A DNA stretch of 64,000 nt from an uncultured Spirochaetaceae bacterium (GTDB taxonomy: Bacteria > Spirochaetota > Spirochaetia > Sphaerochaetales > Sphaerochaetaceae): NCBI GenBank assembly GCA_944389025.1, contig CALXKU010000001.1, positions 62,001-126,000 on the forward strand, read 5' to 3'. The position numbers and the translations under genes are program-made. The notes beneath the pieces were generated by a model. The model made no database searches. It saw nothing but the letters and a program-made list of their open reading frames with translations, and was not told where the DNA came from. Of this stretch, positions 33,811-42,173 are shown piece by piece; the first letter of the stretch is position 1; the number at the start of each line of letters is the position of its first letter.

Positions 33811-34788
33811 ATGAAAACCGAACACCTTAATGCCATTGAAAATGCGGTGAAGGCCGTATTAGGGAAGAAGAAAATCAATCATTTCTACTTCGTCGCCTGC
33901 GGAGGATCTCTTGCATTCATGATGCCAGCATCTTTTATTTTCACAAGAGAGATTGACATCCCTGCAAGTTATCATCCTGCGAACGAGTTCGTACACATGC
34001 AGCCGAAATCGCTTGGTCCGGATTCCGTTGTTATCACATGTTCGCATTCTGGCACTACCCCAGAGACAGTCAAGGCCACTGAGTATGCGAGAAGCCTTGG
34101 AGCAACTACGATAGCTTTGACGCATCTTGAGGATTCCCCGCTCTGGAAGGCAGCAGAGTATCCTCTCCATTATGACTGGGGAAAGGAAGCTGACTCCAGT
34201 GATCTTAATAAGGGAATACTTTACAGCCTCATATTCCACATTCTGGATGGCATCAGTCCTTCTGAAAAGTATAAGAAGGGGATCAAGAGCATCGATGGTC
34301 TTGATACTGCGATGAAGAAGGTCAGGGAGCAGTTTAAGGATGTCACAGCTCAGTGGGGGAAGAAATACAAGAGGGAGAGCCTCATCTACACGATGGGAAG
34401 CGGAGCCGATCTTGGAGAGACGTACTCGTTCTCAATCTGCCTGCTGATGGAAATGCAGTGGATTAATTCAAGCTGCATTCATTCCGGCGAATATTTCCAT
34501 GGCCCGTTCGAGGTCACCGATTTCGACGTCCCGTTCATTATCGTAAAAGGACTTGGATGCACGAGGCCTCTGGATGAGAGGGCGTACAATTTCTGTTCTA
34601 AGTACAGCGAGAAAATAATGCTGATCGATGAGGCTGAATTCGATATGTCGGACATCGAAGAAGAGGTGAGGGAGTACTATTCCCCGCTTTTGACCGGTGC
34701 GGTGCTTAGGAGCCTTGCGGATGCACTTGCATACGAAAGGGGACATGACCTCGGCGTAAGACGCTACATGTGGAAGATGGAATACTGA
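33811..34788 (+). CDS. frlB: SIS-domain deglycase, FrlB-like
   Basis: 325 residues from ATG 33811 (GGAGG 7 nt upstream). Tandem SIS folds: YFVACGGSLAFMMPASFIF at the start, then TCSHSGTTPETVKATEYARSLGA (about 75-97) is the phosphosugar-binding loop, and YTMGSGADLGETYSFS the second SIS. It fits fructoselysine-6-phosphate/glycated amino-acid deglycase, splitting the phosphorylated Amadori product into glucose 6-phosphate and amino acid. The neighbouring FrlD-type kinase and gene order support this over generic glucosamine-type SIS enzymes. Confidence 0.85.
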   Translation: MKTEHLNAIENAVKAVLGKKKINHFYFVACGGSLAFMMPASFIFTREIDIPASYHPANEFVHMQPKSLGPDSVVITCSHSGTTPETVKATEYARSLGATTIALTHLEDSPLWKAAEYPLHYDWGKEADSSDLNKGILYSLIFHILDGISPSEKYKKGIKSIDGLDTAMKKVREQFKDVTAQWGKKYKRESLIYTMGSGADLGETYSFSICLLMEMQWINSSCIHSGEYFHGPFEVTDFDVPFIIVKGLGCTRPLDERAYNFCSKYSEKIMLIDEAEFDMSDIEEEVREYYSPLLTGAVLRSLADALAYERGHDLGVRRYMWKMEY

Positions 34789-34813
34789 TTCAAATCAAAA
34801 AGGAGGAAATAAT

Positions 34814-36088
34814 ATGAAGAGAATTTTTACAATACTGATGATTCTTCTTGCTCTATTCCCGCTTTTTGCAGGTGGGGCATCAGAAGGGCCCGAGGAAGGG
34901 CAGACTGAGATTTTCTTCTTCCATCGCTGGCCGAATGATCCGAAGAATTCGATGTTCAACGATCTCTTGGCCCAGTACATGGAGGAGAATCCCGACATCT
35001 ACATCAGCATGGACTGCATTCTAAACGACCAGTACAAGGAGAGAATTCGCATGATTGTTCCGACGGAAGACGTCCCAGATGTTTTCTCTTCCTGGTCAGG
35101 CACGTTCGCAGAGGAGATGGTTGCATCCGGTAATGTCCTGCCTCTTAATGATATCTATGAAGCGGATCCTGAGTGGTCTGGAAAGCTCGCAGCAGCAAGT
35201 GTGGCTGGTTTCACATTCAATGGAACAATCTACGGCATCCCATGGAGCCAGGATGGAAAGGTGTTCTTCTATAATAAGAAGATATTTGATGAGCTCGGAC
35301 TTGAGGAGCCTGAGACATGGGGCGAATTCATAGCGCTTCTTGATACCCTCAGAGCCGCTGGCTATGAGAATCCTGTTGCCGAGGGACTTGTTGACCAGTG
35401 GGCGGTTCTTCATTACCTTGGCACGATCAATCAGAGGATGATTGACGAGGAAACGCTCAGCAAGGATTATGATGCATCTACTGGAGAATTTACGGATCCC
35501 GGTTATGTAAGAGCACTCGAGTACTGGCAGCAGCTCACGTCTTACATGGGAGAGGTAGCTTCAGCCATCGACCATGAAACTGCGAGAAATACGCTCTTTG
35601 CAACAGGAGAAGCTCCGATAATGTACCTTCAGTTTGCAGAGATTCCGCAACTTGAGCAGGTGATTCCCGAGGATTTTGAGTACGGCTTCTTCAACTTCCC
35701 GGCATTCGAGGATGGAGAGGGGGATCCTAACGCTTTAACAGGTGCTCCTGAGGGCTTCATGATCAGTAGCAAGGCTGAGAACATCAATGCCTGCGTCGAC
35801 TTCCTCAAGTGGCTCGTAAGCCCGGAGAGGGGATACATCCTTTCAACGGTCGGCGGGGATATGTCATGTGTCGCCGGAGCTCTTGATGGGGATGGTGTGA
35901 TTGATGCACAGAGAGAGGCCCTTGAGATGATTCAGAACGCCTCATATCTTGCTGCATGGTTCGATAACGCATGTGATCCTTCTGTATATGTAGTCTACGG
36001 ACAGGGGGGACAGGCGATTGCAACGGGAGATGCTACACCGGAAAGCGTGATGGAGCAGGTAAGGACTGCCGCGGCATCTCTCCACTAA
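34814..36088 (+). CDS. frlO: ABC transporter solute-binding protein, FrlO-like
   Basis: A 424-residue family-1 extracellular binding protein. Signal peptide MKRIFTILMILLALFPLFA, cleaved before GGASEG; no lipobox. The core FFHRWPNDPKNSMFNDLLAQ, GIPWSQDGKVFFYNKKIFDELG and TGAPEGFMISSKAENI regions are typical of sugar-type receptors. In this operon it should capture glycated amino acids. A GC-rich hairpin separates it from the permease genes. Confidence 0.85.
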   Translation: MKRIFTILMILLALFPLFAGGASEGPEEGQTEIFFFHRWPNDPKNSMFNDLLAQYMEENPDIYISMDCILNDQYKERIRMIVPTEDVPDVFSSWSGTFAEEMVASGNVLPLNDIYEADPEWSGKLAAASVAGFTFNGTIYGIPWSQDGKVFFYNKKIFDELGLEEPETWGEFIALLDTLRAAGYENPVAEGLVDQWAVLHYLGTINQRMIDEETLSKDYDASTGEFTDPGYVRALEYWQQLTSYMGEVASAIDHETARNTLFATGEAPIMYLQFAEIPQLEQVIPEDFEYGFFNFPAFEDGEGDPNALTGAPEGFMISSKAENINACVDFLKWLVSPERGYILSTVGGDMSCVAGALDGDGVIDAQREALEMIQNASYLAAWFDNACDPSVYVVYGQGGQAIATGDATPESVMEQVRTAAASLH

Positions 36089-36104
36089 GGTATTTTTCCT
36101 TATT

Positions 36105-36127
36105 GGCTGGCGGTACTGCCGCCGGCC
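36105..36127 (+). terminator. Intercistronic hairpin after frlO
   Basis: A 9-bp stem, 36105-36113 with 36119-36127, loop TACTG. It lacks a long T-run, so mRNA stabilisation or partial attenuation is more likely than full termination. Confidence 0.65.
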
Positions 36128-36149
36128 TATTTCAAAAAAGGAGGGATGA

Positions 36150-37040
36150 ATGAATACGAGAAAAAAGAACCTGGGTGCTTTCTTTTTCTGCATTCCAGGG
36201 TTGCTGATGCTGGCGATATTCGTCTACTTCCCGCTGATTGAGAACATAATTTACAGTTTTCAGTCTTTCTCACTTTCTTCAACGAGCAGGGAGTTCGTTG
36301 GCCTTAACAACTATAGGGAGCTTTTTTCTGATCCGATAATCTGGCAGTCGATAAAGAACAATCTGCTTTATGCCGTTATCTCAATTCTTTTCCAGGTTGT
36401 ATTCGGACTTGTGGTAGCCGCGATTTTAGAGGATAAGGTTTTCAGGAAGAGCGAGTCGTTCTTCCAGACAATTTTCTTTATACCGACACTGCTTTCTCTC
36501 ACAGTAGTATGTCTTCTTTTTGAGTTCGTATACAACCCGCAGATGGGACTATTGAACAGCTTCTTTGAGGCTGTAGGTCTTGATTCTCTCACTCGCATAT
36601 GGCTTGGAAACAAGGATACTGCGATGCTTTCAATCATCGCGGTCTCTCAGTGGCAGAGCTTTGGATACATAACGATGCTTTTCATCGTGGCTATTCAGAA
36701 AATTCCAGCAGATCTTTATGAGGCGGCGATTGTAGATGGTGCAGGGAAGATAAGAAGGTTCTTCACAATCACATGCCCGATGGTAAGACAGATGTTCTTC
36801 GTCACGATGGTTCTCACCGTCTCCGGGGCGTTCACGGTATTCAACGAGCCTTATATCCTCACCGGCGGAGGACCTGGAACTGCGACCATGGTTCTCTCTC
36901 TGCACATGTACCAGACGGGATTCGTTAAGAACAGAATGGGATATGCGTCGGCAATAGCGATGCTGATTTTCGTTATTACCGCCATACTCTCATCGGTGCA
37001 GTTCTTCTCGTTCGGCACGGGAAAGGAGGAAAGGGAATGA
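36150..37040 (+). CDS. frlN: ABC transporter permease, FrlN-like
   Basis: A 296-residue MalF-type permease with six transmembrane segments. The cytoplasmic EAA loop reads YEAAIVDGAGKIRRFFTITCP (about residues 190-210). It overlaps the next permease by four bases. No ATPase gene is present in the operon, so a shared MsmK/UgpC-type ATPase encoded elsewhere is expected. Confidence 0.88.
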   Translation: MNTRKKNLGAFFFCIPGLLMLAIFVYFPLIENIIYSFQSFSLSSTSREFVGLNNYRELFSDPIIWQSIKNNLLYAVISILFQVVFGLVVAAILEDKVFRKSESFFQTIFFIPTLLSLTVVCLLFEFVYNPQMGLLNSFFEAVGLDSLTRIWLGNKDTAMLSIIAVSQWQSFGYITMLFIVAIQKIPADLYEAAIVDGAGKIRRFFTITCPMVRQMFFVTMVLTVSGAFTVFNEPYILTGGGPGTATMVLSLHMYQTGFVKNRMGYASAIAMLIFVITAILSSVQFFSFGTGKEERE

Positions 37041-37879
37041 AAAAGAAAGAAACCGTTATTCCAAGATCCATATCCGGAAAAATAATTTTCCTTTTCTGCA
37101 TACTGCTTTCCGTGATAATCATATACCCGCTCACCTGGATTATCATGTCGTCATTCAAGGACTACATGAGCATATATCAGGATGTATGGGGACTGCCAGG
37201 TGAATGGCATTTCGAGAATTACGTGAGGGCTTGGACTAGGGGAATATCGCAGTACTTCGTTAATAGCATCATAGTGACGGTGGCAACGCTTGTCGGAGAG
37301 CTTTTCATGGCCTCAACACTTGCTTTTGGAATAACCCAGCTGCGTGGTAAGATCGGTTATGTTGCATTCCTTCTCGTGATGGTCTGCCTGCTTCTTTCCC
37401 CGCAGGTCTGTGTTCTTCCTCTGTTTATGCTTCTCAGAAGTGTAGGACTTAATAAGACATATCTTGCCATGATACTACCATACATAGCATTCCGCCTTCC
37501 GATGTCCGTGATGCTAATACGCTCTTTCTTCGTGGGGATATCGAAGGAGATGGAGGAGGCTGCGATAATAGATGGTGCATCGCTCTGGCAGATATTTAGC
37601 AAGATATATGTGCCATTGTCGAAACCGATTCTTTCTACCGTGACCATTATGACGATATACTATGCATGGAATGAATTCCTTTTTGCGACTATTTTAGTAG
37701 ACAGCTCGTCATTGAGGACGATCCCCGTAGGTCTGATGGTATTCCGTGATGGCCTGATGACGGAGTGGGGAGTCGTAATGGCGGGAATGGTGATATCGTG
37801 TATCCCGCTGATAATCGTATATCTCTCAATGTCCAGGAATTTCATACGTGGCCTTACCGCGGGAGCAGTGAAGGGGTGA
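37037..37879 (+). CDS. frlM: ABC transporter permease, FrlM-like
   Basis: A 280-residue MalG-type permease, six transmembrane segments, EAA loop EEAAIIDGASLWQIFSKIYV (about residues 173-192), and the conserved YAWNEFLFA after it. It overlaps frlN (ATGA) and ends 4 nt before frlD. Confidence 0.88.
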   Translation: MKKKETVIPRSISGKIIFLFCILLSVIIIYPLTWIIMSSFKDYMSIYQDVWGLPGEWHFENYVRAWTRGISQYFVNSIIVTVATLVGELFMASTLAFGITQLRGKIGYVAFLLVMVCLLLSPQVCVLPLFMLLRSVGLNKTYLAMILPYIAFRLPMSVMLIRSFFVGISKEMEEAAIIDGASLWQIFSKIYVPLSKPILSTVTIMTIYYAWNEFLFATILVDSSSLRTIPVGLMVFRDGLMTEWGVVMAGMVISCIPLIIVYLSMSRNFIRGLTAGAVKG

Positions 37880-37883
37880 TTAT

Positions 37884-38699
37884 ATGAAGCTTATATGCAT
37901 AGGGGACAATGTTGCTGACTGCTATCTCGATGAGGGGATATATTACCCTGGAGGGAATGCTGTCAATGTTGCTGTAAACGCGAAGAGGGATGGAGCTGAG
38001 AGGGTAGGCTACATCGGTGTTTTCGGAAATGATAGCGAGGCTGAGAATATTGAGAAAGATATCCTCTCAGAAGGAGTTGAGACTGTGCGCTCAAGAAAGG
38101 TCTACGCACCGTCGGCACATCCTGGTGTGCGTCTTGAGGACGGGGACAGGGTGTTTGTACGCGGTAAAAGGGACACATGTCAGCATCTGTTTTCAATCAG
38201 GATCGTTGATGAGGATATTGAGCTTATCAGGGAGTATGATCTGATACACACGAGCTGTTTCTCAAATCTCGAGTATGAGCTTGAGGATCTCTGCAAGCTT
38301 TTAGACGTGTCGTTCGATTACTCAGAAAGAATGGATGATGAGTACCTTGCACGGACGATAAGACATGTGAAATATGCCTTCTTTTCCGCCTCAGATTTCT
38401 CTGATGATGAGGCTAAGGCTTTTCTCCGCCATGCCCATGAGCTCGGAGGGAGAATCATCGGCCTTACTCGTGGAAGCCGTGGAGCTCTTTTCTATGACGG
38501 CGAAAACTATTATTCCCAGCCCGTGAAATTCGTTGAGCCTGTGGATACGATGGGGGCTGGAGACAGCTTCATTGCAGGCTTTCTTGTAAGCATTGCCGAT
38601 GGCTTCAGTATCTCTGAGGCCCTGGACTATGCGGCAGAGGTCAGTGCGAAAACCTGCCTTGTAAACGGAGGATGGGGACATCCACATAAAATGCCTTAA
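37884..38699 (+). CDS. frlD: PfkB-family kinase, fructoselysine 6-kinase-like (FrlD)
   Basis: A 271-residue ribokinase-family enzyme. The start CIGDNVADCYLDEGIYYPGGN followed by AVNVAVNAKR closely follows FrlD, and VDTMGAGDSFIAGFL near residue 225 has the catalytic Asp and anion hole of the PfkB family. It should phosphorylate the imported Amadori compound at C6 before FrlB cleaves it. Last gene of the operon, in the same B-O-N-M-D order as Bacillus subtilis frl. Confidence 0.87.
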   Translation: MKLICIGDNVADCYLDEGIYYPGGNAVNVAVNAKRDGAERVGYIGVFGNDSEAENIEKDILSEGVETVRSRKVYAPSAHPGVRLEDGDRVFVRGKRDTCQHLFSIRIVDEDIELIREYDLIHTSCFSNLEYELEDLCKLLDVSFDYSERMDDEYLARTIRHVKYAFFSASDFSDDEAKAFLRHAHELGGRIIGLTRGSRGALFYDGENYYSQPVKFVEPVDTMGAGDSFIAGFLVSIADGFSISEALDYAAEVSAKTCLVNGGWGHPHKMP

Positions 38700-38717
38700 T
38701 TGGAATCATATTTTGCA

Positions 38718-38757
38718 GGGCTGTCTTCATTCCTCCTTTTAGAAATGGAGGCAGCCC
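38718..38757. terminator. Possible bidirectional terminator between frlD and the lyase gene
   Basis: GGGCTG (38718-38723) pairs with CAGCCC (38752-38757), with inner CCTCC/GGAGG (38732-38736 with 38747-38751). T-runs are weak on both strands, so confidence is limited. Confidence 0.45.
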
Positions 38758-38764
38758 ATTCTTC

Positions 38765-40561
38765 CTATTTGATAAATATTGTCCATTTTACGCTTCCATC
38801 AAGATGCAAAAGGCTTCTATAGAGCCTACTCGGCCATGCTTTTAAAAGGCGCGCATCTTTAATGTCCATCTCTTCAAGGGTGAAAGAGAGGGTGCTATCG
38901 AACTCAATTGAGAATGAGTCGAACTCGAGAATGTGTCCTTTCTGTTCAGGCTTTTCAACACTTATAAGTGAGAGCACAGGAACAATTGTTGCCTCGATAT
39001 CCTCATAGACGATAATTTGCCTCTTCGATCTCTCAAAGTGGATTCTTCTTACGTATTTTCTAAGCCCTTCCGTTTCAGGGTATGCGCCGGTGAGGTCGAA
39101 GTAGGCGTCACTATCGTTTATGGTGACATCTTTCGCTCTGAATAAGGGCCCATCTTTCTGCATTACAGGTGGAAAATTCACGAGATTGTGGTATGCGCTC
39201 TGCATCGGAGCGAGTGTGTACCTGTCTTTTGAGAATGTCGTCTTTGTATATGTCTCGACACCTATGTCAATCAGGAGGGGCTTTGAGCCTGCATAAAGTA
39301 TAATGGATCCGACATCATTGTGATTATGGCTCTCCCCGTTGTTCCCCCCTTTGATTGCGAATGTGATATCTCCTTCCCGGTAAATCGCAAGCTCGCTTTC
39401 TTTAAAGACCTTGAGAGATGGTTTTTTTATACTTACTTTCCTCTCCGCTTCCTTTTTGATATCGGAAAAAGAGTGGAGTGCTATGAGCTTATAATAGAGG
39501 TTGTAGCTGTTGTCATCCTCCTCAAAGCCGTATCTCATGTAATCTAGGGCGGCATGATGCATCATAGCCTCATTCCCTGTCGCCTTTGCGAAAAGGAACT
39601 CCCTTGCCCCGAGATTCCCTGCCTTTGGGGAGCAGTCGGCATAATTGAGATAGTTGTCTTTTGCTATATGAACATCCTCGATATAGGCGGCCATCGCCCT
39701 TATCTTCTCATTCCTGTAAAACTCATCGAATGACCTCCCCGTCGCTTTCTCTATGAGAAGGAGGGCGGAAAAGAGGGTAAGGGCGGCGGCATGATAGTAA
39801 CTCGCACCTTCAGCGCAGGCCCCGTCACTCTCATAGGAGTCGATAAATCTATCAAGAGTGTCCGTAGCCTGCCTTATGATTTTGAAACGGGTCTTATCAT
39901 CAAGGCTTTCAAGAGAGAGGGATGATATGAGCACGTTCTGCGTGCACCATGTGCTCCAGTTATTCAGTTTTCCATCCCCTCCCATCCACCAGAATGAATC
40001 ACTTGTATACGCATTCACTATGCGCTCTCTCAGAACATATTCGATATCATCGGTTATGATAGGGCTCAGCCTGCTTTTGAGTACGGCACGCACGAGTGCG
40101 AGGATCTCTGCACTCTCGCATGAGAAAAGATCGAGCACGGGACGGGCAAGGAGCGGGGTATCAAGCTGCTCTGTGTCTCTTATGTATGAGTTATGGGCGG
40201 GGAGAACCCATGAGGGTTCGGAAAGAAGGGACCATATTCCTTCCTCGATAAGTGGAATGAAACGATCCTTGTTTTCCACACATTCTGCTACCGTAAGCAA
40301 TGAAAGTTTTTTTCTTTTCTCGAAATAGACATTCTCGAAATTTTTTCTCTCTCCAGTCTTTTTGAAGTCCCTGTAGAGGGCAAGGCTGATATAGTCCTTT
40401 TCTGAGAAGGAGATATGCTCTGCTTTACAGATTATTTCCTTCTTCAAATCAAGGTCCAAGGAATCCCAGAGTTTCCTGTTATCTATGCTGAAATTTGAGA
40501 AATCCAGACTCTTTACTTCTCTAATACCCCTTAATACGCTCTCAATAAGCCTTTCTGCCAT
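38765..40561 (-). CDS. Heparinase II/III-family polysaccharide lyase-like protein, cytosolic
   Basis: 598 residues from ATG 40561 (AAGGAGA 6-7 nt upstream; a TTG at 40564 is less well placed). An N-terminal alpha/alpha toroid (about 90-370) with an NNWSTWCTQN segment and a C-terminal beta domain with GESHNHNDVGSIILY (about 408-422), the heparinase II/III hallmark. No signal peptide, so it acts on imported oligosaccharides, probably uronate-containing, by beta-elimination. It is 11 nt downstream of yesN, in the operon that senses the ABC-transported sugar. Confidence 0.82.
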   Translation of the reverse strand: MAERLIESVLRGIREVKSLDFSNFSIDNRKLWDSLDLDLKKEIICKAEHISFSEKDYISLALYRDFKKTGERKNFENVYFEKRKKLSLLTVAECVENKDRFIPLIEEGIWSLLSEPSWVLPAHNSYIRDTEQLDTPLLARPVLDLFSCESAEILALVRAVLKSRLSPIITDDIEYVLRERIVNAYTSDSFWWMGGDGKLNNWSTWCTQNVLISSLSLESLDDKTRFKIIRQATDTLDRFIDSYESDGACAEGASYYHAAALTLFSALLLIEKATGRSFDEFYRNEKIRAMAAYIEDVHIAKDNYLNYADCSPKAGNLGAREFLFAKATGNEAMMHHAALDYMRYGFEEDDNSYNLYYKLIALHSFSDIKKEAERKVSIKKPSLKVFKESELAIYREGDITFAIKGGNNGESHNHNDVGSIILYAGSKPLLIDIGVETYTKTTFSKDRYTLAPMQSAYHNLVNFPPVMQKDGPLFRAKDVTINDSDAYFDLTGAYPETEGLRKYVRRIHFERSKRQIIVYEDIEATIVPVLSLISVEKPEQKGHILEFDSFSIEFDSTLSFTLEEMDIKDARLLKAWPSRLYRSLLHLDGSVKWTIFIK

Positions 40562-40571
40562 CAAGTTCTCC

Positions 40572-42173
40572 TTATTCGCTCTTTTCCCTGATTCTGTTCT
40601 GGTATGCAGTCGGACTCATTCCCGTGACTTTCTTGAATACTTTAGAAAAATAGAACGGTGAGTCATACCCGAGGGCGGTAGCAACCTCGTATACGAGCGC
40701 ATTAGGGTCCGCAAGCATCTTTTTCGCCCTCTCCATCCTTGCGCTGTTCACATAGTCGACAAAACTTGTTGAAGCATATTTCGTGAAAAGAGAGGAAAGA
40801 TAGTTCCTGCTGTACCCGAAAACGGATGAGACGGAACCGAGATCGAGATTCCCCGTTATGTTCTCATTTATGTATGCCTGGATTCTCTGTACTGTTTTTA
40901 ACCTGTAGTCCTGGTTGCGCTCTCTGAAGAGTTTTTCAAGGCCATCAGTGAATCTTTCAATCCATGCTATCACCTCATCGGTGTTCCTCGCCTGGTAAAT
41001 TGCGCGATAGGAGAACATGTTCTCACTTGATGGGAATATCTCCTCAAGCACAGAAGATGCATCAGGCAGTGAGTTCATGGCCATGTAAAGCACACTGCTA
41101 GCCGCATCGATCGCATAGACCCTGCTTGTGCTTTCATTCTTCATTGAGAGTATGAGCTTTTGCATGCAATCTCTCAGCAGTGTGGGATTGAGCTCGCTGA
41201 ACGCTCTTGATATCCCCTTGCTGTCAATCACGATTCCCTCAGCCTTTACATTCCTGTTCTGGCTATGGTCGAAGAAGACTATCTTTTCGTTGCCGTCATC
41301 GCCACGGGCTGCAAGCAGTTTCGCTTTGAAAAACGAGTCGGAAAGAAGGGAAGGGTGGTTTACAAGAGGACCTACCGCAACATGTGAATCTAGGGAAAAG
41401 TAATTTCTCAGACTCTCCAATGCCGTTTTGAATGCCGAATACACATAGCTGCGGTATCCGCTCTTAGCCTTCTCACTGAATGGGAAGATCGCCGCAAGAT
41501 GTCCTGAGTCAAGCTGCATTACGAAACATTCAGTATATCTGTTAACAGTTTCATCGATAAGGCGTGATGCGCTGTAAGATAGACTTACGGATCTGTCACT
41601 GTTCTTTTCCTCGAGTATGTTGGGTATGGTGATGTAGGCTACTGTGAATGCGGGGTAGGAGAGATTCAGTCCGATTTCCGCCGGTTCGCTCTCCCCTGTG
41701 TCTATGTTGAAAAGCTGTCGGATGAAGAAATGTTCCTGCAGTACGCGCTTGCCACTTATCTCACTGCTTTCAGAATCTCTTCCATTTATTTCTGCGATCC
41801 TGCTCTTTGCTTTTCTGATCGCCTCCGTGAGCTGCTCTTTCTCAAGTTCAAGCTTGACTATGTAATCGACAGCTCCGAGGGAGATGGCTTTCTTGGCAAG
41901 TTCGAACTCCTCAAAGCTTGTAAGGAATATGAAGAGCGGTAGCCTCTTGTTTCTGTTTCTTTCCTCTTCAAGCACCTCTATGCCGCTTTTGACCGGCATC
42001 TTGATATCAGTGAGAACCAGATCAGGCTTTAAGGTCTCAATCTTCTCTCTAAGCTCCTTGCCGTTTCTCGCCTGAGCCACGATCTCGAAACCCTCTTCCT
42101 GCCAGTTGACCATGTCCTGAAGGCCAATGAGTACGAGAGGCTCATCATCCGCGATTATGACGCTATAACTCAT
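40572..42173 (-). CDS. YesN-type response regulator with AraC output domain
   Basis: A 533-residue regulator. Receiver domain at residues 1-120 with phospho-acceptor Asp in DLVLTDIKMPVKSG and Lys in VDYIVKLE; a long unconserved middle region of about 300 residues; two AraC helix-turn-helix motifs at the end (LDLGSVSSVFGYSRNYLSSLF and VYEVATALGYDSPFYFSKVF). It overlaps yesM by four bases. Repeated ATTTTACATG motifs before both adjacent binding-protein genes are plausible binding sites. Confidence 0.93.
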   Translation of the reverse strand: MSYSVIIADDEPLVLIGLQDMVNWQEEGFEIVAQARNGKELREKIETLKPDLVLTDIKMPVKSGIEVLEEERNRNKRLPLFIFLTSFEEFELAKKAISLGAVDYIVKLELEKEQLTEAIRKAKSRIAEINGRDSESSEISGKRVLQEHFFIRQLFNIDTGESEPAEIGLNLSYPAFTVAYITIPNILEEKNSDRSVSLSYSASRLIDETVNRYTECFVMQLDSGHLAAIFPFSEKAKSGYRSYVYSAFKTALESLRNYFSLDSHVAVGPLVNHPSLLSDSFFKAKLLAARGDDGNEKIVFFDHSQNRNVKAEGIVIDSKGISRAFSELNPTLLRDCMQKLILSMKNESTSRVYAIDAASSVLYMAMNSLPDASSVLEEIFPSSENMFSYRAIYQARNTDEVIAWIERFTDGLEKLFRERNQDYRLKTVQRIQAYINENITGNLDLGSVSSVFGYSRNYLSSLFTKYASTSFVDYVNSARMERAKKMLADPNALVYEVATALGYDSPFYFSKVFKKVTGMSPTAYQNRIREKSE

